Source: Apostichopus japonicus (taxonomy: Eukaryota > Echinodermata > Holothuroidea > Aspidochirotida > Stichopodidae). From it: a stretch of 64,000 nucleotides of DNA. Below are positions 45,990-58,038 of this stretch, piece by piece (positions within the stretch are counted from its first letter, which is position 1; every line of letters starts with the position of its first letter). A program made the position numbers and the translations under genes. The notes beneath the pieces were generated by a model. The model saw only the letters and a list, made by a program, of their open reading frames with translations. It was not told where the DNA came from and searched no databases. The stretch lies in contig NC_092562.1 in the NCBI RefSeq assembly GCF_037975245.1, positions 31,870,554-31,934,553 on the forward strand, read 5' to 3'.

Positions 45990-48230
45990 ATCTCTTAAAA
46001 AAATGAAGGTCTCTTTTACATACCACCGCCAGAATTGCTCCTGTCTTCTTCAACTTGCTATAGAACTGGCTAAATGTGGTCAAAACGGCCAAAGTTAGAA
46101 TGACACCATCAACACATAATCAAATTTAAAATGAAACCATCAACACAATTATAGTTAGAATGACACCGTCAACACATAACCAAAGTAACAAATGATACCG
46201 TCAACATATAACCACTTATTTCCAAGTTTGCAAACCCCAAGGATAATGGTTAATTGACATTCCACCAAGGCTGGGAATGAGTATTGTTAGTAGTATAAGT
46301 TATGTAATCAAATATAAGTCAACATACACACCTCAAGCAGAGTAGCTTTACTGTCACTCCTCAGAAAAATTGATTCTCAAGTTCTCAACTTAGTATTTAG
46401 GTAATAGATTTTAACATTCTGAATCACTTTATCAAATAAAAGTCATGAATGCATTTCATAATGAAGAAAAGCAAGTTGTACAATCTGCACCGATATACTG
46501 TACCAGAGATTATTCTAGTCTGTTGCTTCTGTGGCGTTATTCTTTTCCTCTTGGCAAAGATTAAACATTGAATCAATGAGGTCTAGGAGCCAAAAGATAA
46601 AAGTAATTTTTTTGCAAAAGTGTGAGAGATAAGCAGACATTGCAGCAGCTTGCAGAGTATAGCAGGAAGGCTGTTCAGAAGTCAGAACACTTTAATAGTG
46701 AATATTTTGTTATTTAATGCAAGTTCTTCTACTTATATCAGAACAACAAGTTTTCAGGAGTAGTTGCTTGTGGAATACTGCAGGACCAACCAGTTCAATC
46801 CATTAATAGCAATTCTAGAAACTGCCAAGAATGAGGAAGCAGGATGAGATAACTGACTATTTCAGCTTCTTTGCTCTGTTTTCTGTCACAGATATCACTG
46901 ATTTAGTGTGATATTGAAGTTCAATTGAGATAATAAGGGTACACATAAGTTGATTAAAGTGGCATGGCATCTGTTGATAACAGATGACTTTTAAGATGAT
47001 TATGAAGAGTGGTTCTATGTGTAGACCTAGCTATATGCAGTTCAAACAAACAAGAGTTATTGCTGATGTCACCATCAATTGTCCCAGAAGAAAGGTTGTC
47101 ACTTTAGTTAATATTTTATTAAGGTAAATGAAAATATTGGAAATTTGAAACAAAAGCCCATACACAATAAGTATTTACACCTTTTTCTTTTCTTTTTTGC
47201 AAAATATCTGTAAAGTTCAAATTTCCCAAAGTTGCTCAAGACTTGTCTGACTATGTTACAGTGTGTGTTGGTGGTGTTCTAGTGTTTGTGTTTGAAACAG
47301 CAGTCAAATAAAAATACAGTCTACAGGGGTCAAAGTTCGAAGAGCTTTATCTGTTTGGTCCATCTAATTACTTCAAACTAGCAAATTAAAGTCAGCAGAG
47401 CTCAAGGGTTGGAATCAGTCAGGTGATCTTAGTAATAATATGTAGCTTAGACAAGACCCACACTGTAGATAACTGTAGATAAGTAGACTGTAGGTAAAAT
47501 CTCATAAGGTGCTGGTGTGTTACAGTATCCAGCTGATGTTAGTGCAATCAAGACTTGAATATATTGATTGGCCCGTCAAATCCCACCTACAGAAGTGTTT
47601 GTAACCTGGAATGAAGACCAGCACTCACTAGTTACCATACAGACCAATTGTGCTCGCTTAATCTCAATATTACAACAGGACAACAGTGCTTTATTTAAGT
47701 CATGCCAACCAAAATGAAAGGGTTTGTATCTTTGACTGTTACTTTTACTGTGCCCACACCATCAAGGTGGCATAGACATGCATGTCACAAAGTGTGTTCT
47801 TTCATATTAGTTTGCTAGTTAATCATATAAGTAAGCATTTGTGACAGTGATAAGCTATTTTAGGAAGAGTTGTCTTTGTGTCTGAAAGGTTAGGGTGTTA
47901 AGCCTTGTTCTGTACAGTGTTTGCATTGTGGTGCACTCTCTCACATTAATAGACAAGTTGCAAGAGACATTGCATGTTTATCACATGAATAGCTTAATTT
48001 GTTTGAATTTGGTAATTAAATGTTAAAATATGAACTATTGATATTTAGATTGCTAACGACCAGCTTTAGTTTTCAGCAACCATACGTACTGTAAGCTACA
48101 GAGTGTGTATCGGTGTGAATATGCTGCTCTCTGCTAAAAGACTTTCTAATCCACTTATTTATTTGAAACAATATGTATAATTCTTGTCGGCCATGGTTTG
48201 TTCTTCATGTACTACTAGTGTAAAACACTT
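45990..48230. other. Region upstream of the first visible HSDL2 exon
   Basis: It includes a short irregular repeat (ATGACACCATCAACACATAA type, 46095-46215). It is otherwise AT-rich with no coding island; it is likely HSDL2 intron 1 and/or promoter sequence. Confidence 0.35.
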
Positions 48231-48249
48231 TTATGTCTTTTCCCTACAG

Positions 48250-51200
48250 CCAACTAGCTGGAAAGACATTGTTCATCACTGGAGCAAGTAGAGGAATTGG
48301 CCAAGCCATTGCTGAGAGAGCAGCAAGAGATGGAGCCAACATTGTCATCGCAGCCAAGACAGCCACCCCTCACCCTAAACTACCAGGAACCATATACACT
48401 GCGGCTGAAGCAAGTAGGTTTACCCTGTACCCTGTCAATCTGTTTTCTCGTATTACAGCCAGGGAGACAACTGTTATTGTGGTTTGCTTTGACAGTATTT
48501 TGGTCTACCCAATTATCCCCTCCCCCTCCCCCACCCCATCTACACTGTAACCCTCTTATTTTCCCACATACATAGTACTATATTACATTTACTTACAGTA
48601 CCATAAACACATTTCAAGATTAGCATGATGAAAATGTAAATGGTCTTGGACTTCAGCAGCACAACCCTGCCTCCATGACACTACTAACACAACCCTATCT
48701 CCATGGCACCAGTAAACACAACTCAATGACACCAGTCACACAACTCTGTTTCCATAACACCAGTAAAACAATTTTATGTTAACACCAGTAAAACAATTTT
48801 ATGTCCATAACATTGGTAACACAACCCTATGTCCATGACACCAGTAACACACCCCTATCTCTATGGCACCAGTAATACAACACTGTCTCCATGACACCAC
48901 GTACACAACCTTATCTCAATGACACCAGTCACACACCCATCTCCATGGCACCAGTAAAACAATTCTTTGTCCTTGACACCAGTCAAACAATTATATGTTC
49001 ATAACACCAGTAAAACAATTCTATATCCTTGGCACAACACACCCCTGTCTCCATGACAACGGTAATAGAACCATAACTATGTCCGTGACACCATTACAAC
49101 AATTCTATGACCATGACACCAGTAAAACAATTCTATATCTATGACACCATTAAAACAATTCTATGTCCATGACACCATTAAAACAATTATATGTCTGTGA
49201 CACCATTAAAACAATTCTATGTCCATGACACCATTAAAACAATTCTATGTCTGTAACACCATTCAAACAATTCTATGTCCGTGACACCATTCAAACAATT
49301 CTATGCCCGTGACATTAGTAATACAACCCTATGTCCATGACACCATTAAAATAATTCTATGTCTGTGACACCATTAAAGCAATTCTATGTCCATGACACT
49401 ATTAAAACAATTCTATGTCCATGACACCAGTAAAACAATTCTATGTCCATGACACCAGTAAAACAATTCTATGTCCATGACACCAGTAAAACAATTCTAT
49501 GTCTGTGACATTAGTAACACAACCCTATGTCCATGACACCATTTTTGTGCTGATTAACTATACTGTCCATTTCTCTTCTTTACAGTTGAGAAACTTGGCG
49601 GTCAATGTTTGCCTTGTGTTGTTGATATCAGAGATGAAGCCGCTGTGCAGGCTGCTGTTGATGAAACTGTCTCCAAGTTTGGTGGCATTGACATACTTGT
49701 TAATAACGCCAGTGCTATCAATTTGTCAGGTAAAATCCTTAACGTCCACTGATTAATACTTAATTAAAGCTTAGTGGATAGTTGAAGAATTATGCACTAT
49801 TGATCACCGCCAGTAAGGATGGACTTAGTTTGACATATCGAAAATCAATCTTTCATTTGTGATCACATCCTTGCATTTTCACTAAAACATTTGAGCATGA
49901 AGTACAAAATCTCCAATCGTGCAATAAGAAGGCAGGTTTGTCAATTGACTGCCTGAAGTCAGTTTACTCATTTTCAGATTTGAATAGGAGGTGTCTGAAT
50001 TTTGAAGGATTCTTACTAGTCTAGCATTAAAGGTGTTGTATGAACTAACTAATTTACAAAAGTCACTCCTGGCTTTGTTCATTTCATGTTTCCTTTCAGA
50101 TGAAACTCATTGTGAAATCATTGATATATCAGTGTATATATGTATGCTGTATAACAGGTACATATTGATATTACAATAAATATGTCAGTACAATTCAATT
50201 TACAGGTACTGAAGGTTTGGATATGAAGAGATATGATCTCATGCATAGTATCAACACAAGAGGAACCTACTTGTGGTAAGTATTTAGTATCCCTAATATG
50301 GATTACAAGAGGACTAAGTCCTAGGCCCTAGTGAGTTTCATTGTCCCTTATTCTGTATCAGTTAGAGAACACTATAGTTTATATCCTTTCCTGAGTGGTG
50401 TTGATAAAACGAAAGAGCTATTGTTTTCCTATGTCATTCAGTGATAAAAGTATGTCAGAAGAGAAAGATGGCTGGTTCTAATGTTGATTTGAAATTGTTA
50501 TTACCTCACTTCATTTCCTTGACTCGTCTCCTTCATATTAGAATATTAGCAAGAAAAAAGGTCACTGATCCTTTAGAGGTCCTAGATTAATCCATGAATG
50601 CAAAACAATACAAGGCTTTGTAGATATTGTCAGCATGTTTGATTTCAGTATCTTTTTGTCCGTCTTTGATGTAAGGCTTGATAAGTTGCCTGTCAAGTGA
50701 TCCTGTAGAGAAATCCTTGTGTATTGTTAGAAGGGAGAAGAGAAAGTAACTGGTCTAAATAATTTAGAAGTGTCTGGTTCCCACTCCACTGTTCAGCGAC
50801 TATTATTCATTGCAAGAAGGGAGAAGAGAAAGTAACTGGTCTAAATAATTTAGAAGTGTCTGATTCACACTCCACTGTTCAGCGACTATTATTCATTGTT
50901 AGAGGGAGAAGAGAAAGTAACTGGTCTAAATAATTTAGAAGTGTCTGGTTCCCACTCCACCGTTCAGCGACTATTATTCATTGTTAGAAGGGAGAAGAGA
51001 AAGTAACTGGTCTAAATCATTTAGAAGTGTCTGATTCCCACTCCACTGTTTACAGACTAATATTCATTGTAAGCACTATTCAGTATTGGTGTCTATGAGT
51101 GCAACAAGCTGTTTTCTTTAAATATGGACTTCCATGTGCAATTATATCTCACCATATTCATTGAATATCTGTCCTATTGTCTGCCATGTTAATTCTCTCT

Positions 51201-54200
51201 GCAGTTCAAAGTTGTGTATCCCTCACCTGAAGAAGAGTTCCAACCCTCACATACTTAACCTTAGCCCGCCCCTTCTCATGGATGCTAAATGGTTCAAGAA
51301 TCATGTTGGTGAGTGTTAGTCAGATCCTAAAAGTTTCCATCATATTTGGTTGTTTAAGTGTCTGAGTGGTAAACTTGAAGATGCTATAAAGTGAATTAAC
51401 TGTGTGGTAAGGGTATTACAAGTTCATAACAGTGAACCGATGTTGTCTGAGTACATTTTAGGGGTATTGGACCTTTCTTAAGAGGCATTGTTTAAGAGGC
51501 ATTGCATTCGTACATTGCTTGGTACAAGGACTTGCATACATTGTAGTACATTGCAGATGAAAGTTAAATCATTTGGAAGACTCTTAATTACTAGAACAAT
51601 TGCCAGATAATGTTCACAGCCAAATTAGTCCTCACTCTCTCTGCTAATTACTAGTTAAAGTAACCATAAAATGCATTATTTCCATTAAATCGTAGCATTT
51701 CACCAGTATGTAATTATGTATTTGAGGATGTTGTAAATGCATTACCTACATACACAATTTAACAGCAGTGTTTGCAAATGTTTTTTCTATTGGAATTGTC
51801 CGAAATGGTCACATTTCATATTCAAAACTTTATGTCACGGTATGTCAAGGTTAAAATCAATTGACGCTTGTGGAATTCTATTTTGGTTGTCAAAACATTT
51901 TGGACAGTTTAGCCAGTTAGTTTGAAATTGTTTAGTTTATTTGTTATTGGAATTGCGTAGTTTATTTGTTATTTGTTATTTGTTATTGTGTATCAATTGG
52001 TTTTCATTATAATATCTGAATAAGGTAGGGGCAATGGAGAGGTTTTAATTATTAATGCATTTATCACCAGTTATAAGATGCTTATAAAGTATGCAGACCA
52101 TGATATGTATTGTTCTTAACAACAATAGGTGTTGTTGTTTATAACAATGGGATTTGTTATTTATAACAATAGGTTATACCATGGCCAAGATGGGAATGTC
52201 TATGTGTGTCCTTGGTATGGCTGAGGAACTAAAAGATGCAGGCATAGCAGTTAATGCACTCTGGCCTAAGACTGGTGAGTAAAGAAATGATTGGATCATG
52301 TAAGCATTAATTATTGGGAATATTATAACATTATATTATTACATTGTTGGTATGGCTTCGGAACAGAAAGATGCAGGCATAGCAGTTAATGCACTCTGGC
52401 CTAAGACTGGAAAGTTGTCCTGTAAGTATTTACGTTAAACTGTTTTTTTTTATCCCTCCCACAGCAATCTACACAGCTGCAATGGAGATGTTGGGGGGGG
52501 GGGGGGTGGAGGCAGGTCATTTAAACTGTTTTGTTTTACCCCTCCCACAGCAATCTACACAGCTGCAATGTTTGGTTTTATCCCTCCCACAGCAATCTAC
52601 ACAGCTGCAATGGAGATGTTGGGGGGGGGGGGGGGTTGAGGCAGGTCATTTAAACTGTTTTGTTTTATCCCTCCCACAGCAATCTACACAGCTGCAATGG
52701 AGATGTTGGGAGGGGGGTGGGGTGGAGGCAGGTCATTTAAACTGTTTTGTTTAATCCCTCCCACAGCAATCTACACAGCTGCAATGTTTGGTTTTATCCC
52801 TCCCACAGCAATCTACACAGCTGCGATGGAGATGTTGGGGGGGGGGGGGGGTTGAGGCAGGTCATTTAAACTGTTTTGTTTTATCCCTCCCACAGCAATC
52901 TACACAGCTGCAATGGAGATGTTGGGAGGGGGGTGGGGTGGAGGCAGGTCATTTAAACTGTTTTGTTTAATCCCTCCCACAGCAATCTACACAGCTGCAA
53001 TGTTTGGTTTTATCCCTCCCACAGCAATCTACACAGCTGCAATGGAGATGTTGGGAGGGGGGTGGGGTGGAGGCAGGTCATTTAAACTGTTTTGTTTAAT
53101 CCCTCCCACAGCAATCTACACAGCTGCAATGTTTGGTTTTATCCCTCCCACAGCAATCTACACAGCTGCGATGGAGATGTTGGGGGGAGGCGGAGAAATC
53201 AAGAAGAGTTGTAGGACTGCTGATATCTGTTCAGACTCTGCTTATGCAATCATCACCAAAAATAGCAGATCTTTCACTGGAAATTTCTGTGTCGATGAAG
53301 ACATTCTCAGAAAGGAAGGTGTAACTGACTTTACCAAATATGCATGTGAACCAGGTATGAGAGTCATAACTTTCAACAATCTTTGCATCTGACACCAAGA
53401 CCCTTTCATCTCAAACCTATGACAACCACTCATTTATATGTTTGGCCAGTTTTTTTAATTACATTGTAATATCCTAGCTATGGTATTTTAACTGGTCGAA
53501 TGCTTTGTTATTCGAAATCTTTTGAATACATGTTGACCTCAATCACTTTATGGACAAAGTAATAGGGCCAACAATACAATCTGTCCAATGTGGAATAGTA
53601 CAGGCATGTAATTGTTTCATACTAGATACTAGATTGTCAGTCAAGACAAATATCCATTTTTTCATCGTATCTTGCTTCTTTTCATCTTAACTCTGTTTCT
53701 TCCTTTCCGTTAGGTCATCCATTACAGCCAGACTTCTTTCTAGATGTTGAGCCCAATGATCCGACATTCCAGGGAGATGTTTCTCAGATCTACAATGAAT
53801 CACTAAAACAAGGAGTTGAATCTGTTGATGGAGGTCAAGTGGCTGGCATGTTTGAGCTCATCAAGGGTCAACTCAATGAAAAAATCGTCCAAACTACAGG
53901 CGCTGTTTTCCAGTTTGAGCTTTCAGGTAATTAATGTCTTTAATTACTGGTGGATAAATTTAAGGTTCCTAAACCTGTTTATTTTGGGTATTTTGTTCTA
54001 TACATTACAATTGCCAGTTAATCAATTAGTTTAAGTCACATATGAAGGCGAGCAAGCATTTTAAGAGGTATGTGACATATATTTTGAGTTCTAACTTCAA
54101 GTGAGAAGTAATTATCTTTCATGTGAAGATGCTTATTGTTCTCCAGTTTTATATCTTGCTTGCTGACATGCCTGCTTCATCCTTAATCTCATTTGTATGA

Positions 54201-54530
54201 TTGTGTTTGGATGCCAAAACCAGGAAACTCTCTGATATAAGAGAGTAACATTTTCCACTTTTACCTTAATGCTTCTCTTTATTTACAGGTAGTGAATCAG
54301 GGACATGGCACCTGGACCTAAAGTCAGGAGTTGGGGCTGCTGGAACCGGGGCCAGTCAAGGAGCAGCAGATGTGGTATTCAAGATGGACAGCAAAGATTT
54401 CATCAAAATGTTCAAGGGAGAGCTAAAAGCAACCTCTGCATTTATGACAGGGAAACTGAAGATCAAGGGAGATATTGGGAAAGCAATGAAACTGGAAAAA
54501 TTAATGGGCAATGTCAAATCCAAAATGTAA
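48250..54530 (+). CDS. HSDL2: Hydroxysteroid dehydrogenase-like protein 2 (HSDL2), 8 visible exons
   Basis: Exons 48250-48413, 49586-49729, 50206-50275, 51205-51308, 52173-52274, 53154-53354, 53714-53926 and 54289-54530 join in consistent phases to 412 residues plus an unseen N-terminus of about ten residues; the vertebrate protein is about 418. The SDR part has the Rossmann loop TGASRGIG, NNAS (LVNNASAI) and the catalytic YxxxK in YTMAK. WPKTAIYTAAM and the GHPLQPDFFLD linker follow. Exons 7-8 form the SCP2 sterol-binding domain, ending NVKSKM, where SKM resembles a peroxisomal PTS1. Known HSDL2 is a peroxisomal or mitochondrial protein linked to fatty-acid metabolism; its exact substrate is unsettled. 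Exon 6 has ten decoy acceptors upstream, exon 5 has a partial duplicate, and several introns hold minisatellites. Confidence 0.93.
48640..49540. repeat. 28-bp minisatellite in HSDL2 intron after exon 1
   Basis: The unit AATTCTATGTCCATGACACC AGTAAAAC is repeated about 30 times, degenerate on the left (CTCCATGGCACCAGTAACAC) and regular on the right, ending about 45 bases before the exon 2 acceptor. Confidence 0.92.
50727..51070. repeat. 86-bp tandem repeat, 4 copies, in the intron before exon 4 of HSDL2
   Basis: Each copy has GGGAGAAGAGAAAGTAACTG, TTTAGAAGTGTCTGRTTC and CTATTATTCATTG. A fifth, partial copy (GGAGAAGAGAAAGTAA) lies after the stop codon at about 54655-54690. Confidence 0.9.
52346..52409 (+). 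pseudogene. Partial duplicate of HSDL2 exon 5
   Basis: It repeats the 3' two-thirds of exon 5 (TTGGTATGGCT ... AAAGATGCAGGCATAGCAGT ... CTCTGGCCTAAGACTG) 135 bp downstream, with a few substitutions. The donor following it is changed from GTGAGT to GAAAGT, so it cannot be spliced like the parent. Its frame is still open. Confidence 0.85.
52445..53153. repeat. Tandem copies of the exon 6 acceptor and exon head of HSDL2 (10 decoys)
   Basis: ATCCCTCCCACAGCAATCTA CACAGCTGC occurs ten times before the true exon 6 start at 53154. Long units continue ATGGAGATGTTGGG + G-run + GGAGGCAGGTCATTTAAACTG; short units have ATGTTTGGTTTT instead. Each unit carries a pyrimidine-rich AG acceptor and the first coding bases of exon 6. 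Confidence 0.93.
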
Positions 54531-55799
54531 AATTAAATCATGAAAGGTGTGTTAAAAAGTAGGTTGGATGGAGCAAAATAAGATTTGTTGTAATAGTAAT
54601 GATAACTTGAATCACTGAGTGTTGTAGGAGATGTTGGCCAGAGGGTTTTCAGAAACTATTATTGATTGTTAGATGGAGAAGAGAAAGTAAATGTGATATG
54701 GTGACCACATGTTAATCACATGTTAATCACATGTTTATAATTTCAGACTGATGTTTGTAATACTTGATTGGGTGTATGACAGAGTAAGAAATATTAAATC
54801 ACACACTGCCACAGATAAATCAGGAAACATTCCCCTGTGCAAGAATCCTCAAAGTGTGAGTGTGTGTAAATGTGGGTGGGAACTGGGTATGGGGGTGCAG
54901 GGTTGGTTGTTCAACCATTACCAGACACCAGGGTATGTATTTGAGTTTAATGATGCTAGTATATTTCATGTACTTGGTTTTTCACTCCTTTTATTTGAGG
55001 TATGTAATAGTGGAGACGTCACTGAAATATTTAATAGGATGTTGAACTGTTGCATAATGCAAGAAACTATTAAGCTAAAAGATAAAGGACTTATGAGTCT
55101 ACCAAGCTACACTTTATCTTTTGAACTGAATGATAAGAAAGATATGTAATGATAAACAGTTCTGGCAGCAAAATATTGATGGAAAATCAAATTGTCAAAC
55201 ATCAAACTTTGTTGAGTTTCAATTTGATAGAAATTAACAAAAATGAAACCCTAAGCATGCATGAGTAATCTGTCTTTTAAAATGCTTGGTTGTGTTCTGT
55301 GTAGAATACTTCAGCAGTTAACAAACTGTAGCTCATGATGTAATCGTTATGGGCTTGTTTGATAATGTTAACATACTGCAGCTGATGACGTCATCGTTAT
55401 GGGTTTGTTTGATAATGTTAACTAACTTGAGCTGATGATGTCTTATAAATACAAAGTGTACGCAGTGCTTAATTCTCAACTATCTCATTTTATTCTTGAA
55501 TCAGACATTAAACAAAGGAAACTTTATTAATTAGTTTTAAATAAACTCTGAAACACACAAAGTAAATCAAGAAATTTAAGAATGCAGAACTATTACTTTA
55601 TATTGGTTTACTAGCTTTAGTCATTTCCAATGCAAATCAACTGACTTTAATGGTGCACGCTAATGAAGTATCAAAATAAAGTTTAAAGTTTCCTCAAAAA
55701 AAAAAACATTGTGTCTTGTTTTTGCTTTCAGTGTTATAACCTCTGAAATCATGACAGTGAATGTTTAAGTAGATATATAGGCAATTGAATCACATCTAT
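54531..55799 (+). other. Likely HSDL2 3' UTR and flanking DNA
   Basis: It follows the TAA at 54528-54530. AATAAA occurs at about 55541 and 55675; the second is 20-odd bases before an A-run (about 55697-55707). GCTGATGACGTCATCG-like phrases recur at 55330-55440. The open frame at 54751-55149 shows no recognised domain. Confidence 0.4.
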
Positions 55800-56610
55800 T
55801 ATTAAATAGATGATAGTGTTTTGTGGAGGTCAGAGGTCATTTGATGCCATCATTGCTTTCGCCGAGGTGAATGGTCATTTGAGGTGAGAAGCAGACAACG
55901 TGAAAGTCTTGTAAGAACTGTAACTCAAAAAGTGATATTTTGATGGTTCATAGCATTAGGATATCCCACAGTGCCTGTTGCATTGTGGTTACTTACCGAA
56001 GGCAGGCAAACCTATGCAGTCAAGTTGGCTGTGTGCATACATATGTGTGTATGTGACGCCCTTGCTTGTAAACAATATCTTGAGGGGCACACTGTAGATC
56101 TCATATTTGGCATGTGGCTTCATCATATTTAGTCAAGAACCCTATTGGTTTTGGTGGAGGTGAAGGGTCATATGAGTTCAGCAGAGGTCAAAACATGAAA
56201 ATCTCAAAAGTCTTATCTCCAAACCCAAACATCAAGGAAGCTCATATTTGCATGGGAGGTTAGTGTAATGCTGTGTGAAATCTCCACACTATTCTGGAGG
56301 TCAAAGGTCATTACAGGTCAGCAGAGGTCAAATCTTGAAAAACTTGTAAACACGATATTTCAAGAAACGTAACAACAGAAGATCTCGTATTCAGCATGTG
56401 GCTTCCGTGAATTGAGTGCAAGGTCCCTATTTTTTGGACCGAGGTCAAAGGTCACCAAGGGTCAACAAAGCTAAAGTTTGAAAATGTGAATACCTTTTTC
56501 TTCTCTAGAACCTGAGCATCCACAGACTTCATATTAGCATGGTATATTAAGGCAATATTGTAGAGCACTTAAACTCAGTTTCAACCTGAAACCTTGAAAA
56601 TATAACGTCT
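55800..56610. repeat. Dispersed repeat with DR1-type AGGTCA motifs, downstream copy
   Basis: It has the same pattern as 44390-45010. Perfect AGGTCA-N-AGGTCA motifs lie at 55827-55839, 56298-56310 and 56442-56454. TTTGGTGGAGGT, GCTTGTAAACA and GGCATGTGGCTTCAT mark the family. Confidence 0.78.
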
Positions 56611-58030
56611 CAAGATTCTGTATGTAAACTACAGTAGATCTCTGCATTTGCTTTTTTTTTGTCCAGTTTCAAGTAATAAGCCCAGTTAATAGTGCCTTCA
56701 GTATTGATCACACCCCGTAATTTGCTCATAGACAGCCACCTGAGTAGACTTGACTTACACACATCAAGACTTGACCTTTAATTCCTCATGGTTATTGTAC
56801 ATGTTGCTCTTGTCAAACAAAGCAGATAAGAGATATACTGTCTATTAGCTGTGGTAGGTGGTTTTCACGATATCTTGTAAGAAATAAGTGCAGTTTGAAT
56901 CTTCTTGAAGCTGCTACATTAACATGTATTTCTGTCGAACGTTGCTAAAGTCAACACCGCTCACACAATAAACCACTTGCACACACACGCGGAGTAATGC
57001 AAACCTGCACAATCAGTGTGCAGAGCTTGTCAATCCCTGACATAATATCAATGTTCTCCTCTTTAACTCCAGTTTACCCTGATCCACGCTAACAGCAATG
57101 TAAAGCTGATATTGGATAGTTGGTTTACAGTCGTCAGTGAAAGCCTTTGGATGAACGCTCGTCTGCATGGGTTCAGTTCAAAACCCTCCAAGAGTAGCCA
57201 GCTTCTTCGGGTCTGAACATCTAAAGAGTCTTGTATCACGGTTCGGACGATTCCTCCATGTAACCAGATTTCTTTGAAGTGCTGAGTTCTCTTCCACGAA
57301 TATTGCAAAATAATGTTATGCTACTCGTCAAACGTTAGGATTTAGATCTAGTCAATCGCTTCTGTTTGACAATGACACCCCCACGCCCCCCTTCCATCAA
57401 CTTCGTTTGTAACTCAGACGTATGCAGAAATGGGTAAATGAAATGAAGTCTACAACTCTGTAAAATAGACCTTAAAGGCGAAGGGTATAGCTGGAGGCAG
57501 GAAAGTATTCCGAACTGGCTATGTGGTTTGCTGTTTAAAGGAGTGTACAGTTTGTTTAAAGTTCTTGACAGGTATTCACCACGTATGTACTTATCTATCA
57601 CTACCCACCCCCCCCCCTTCCCACGACCTCGAAGCTGTGACGCAAGAGCTCAAAAAAGAGTTGTATATTGTTACAGCGGATTAGGTTTGATTAGCGCTGT
57701 ACGTGTTATTGTGTGTAATGTCCAAACAGCGTCTAAGCAGTCAGTTGTTATTACAACTCACTTTTCAAAGTTTAAAAGGGTAACTGTCATGTGCAAATAG
57801 TGAATAACTATCATTGGTTACATTTTTACAATAATTTAACTATGCATAATTCTACACAGAAGAAAAGTTTTGAGTGTCAATTCTATATGTATTTTTCATA
57901 AGAATATTTGTTAAAGATGAACAATTGCTTATGAAAGTTACGCTGGCATACACAGAGCAGCAACAGGGAGGGTAGCAAATTTATCGAAGATTTTTTCGCA
58001 TCAAGAAAATATATTTTGACATTTCTTCGA
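56611..58030. other. Intergenic stretch, no gene recognised
   Basis: A minus-strand open frame of 81 codons (57308-57063) has no domain that I recognise. A C-run is at 57607-57617. Nothing else was identified. Confidence 0.3.
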
Positions 58031-58038
58031 TCCTGCAT

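Noticed and set aside
52389-52970. Frames of 121 and 60 codons with GGGVEAGHLNCFV repeats
   Set aside because: They are tandem decoy exon heads of HSDL2 in a shifted frame, not a separate gene.
54751-55149. A 132-codon frame after HSDL2
   Set aside because: It lies in the likely 3' UTR; amino-acid composition is unconvincing and no motif is recognised.
57063-57308. An 81-codon minus-strand frame (HFKEIWLHGGIVRTVI...)
   Set aside because: No domain recognised, no splice partners found, and no second line of support.
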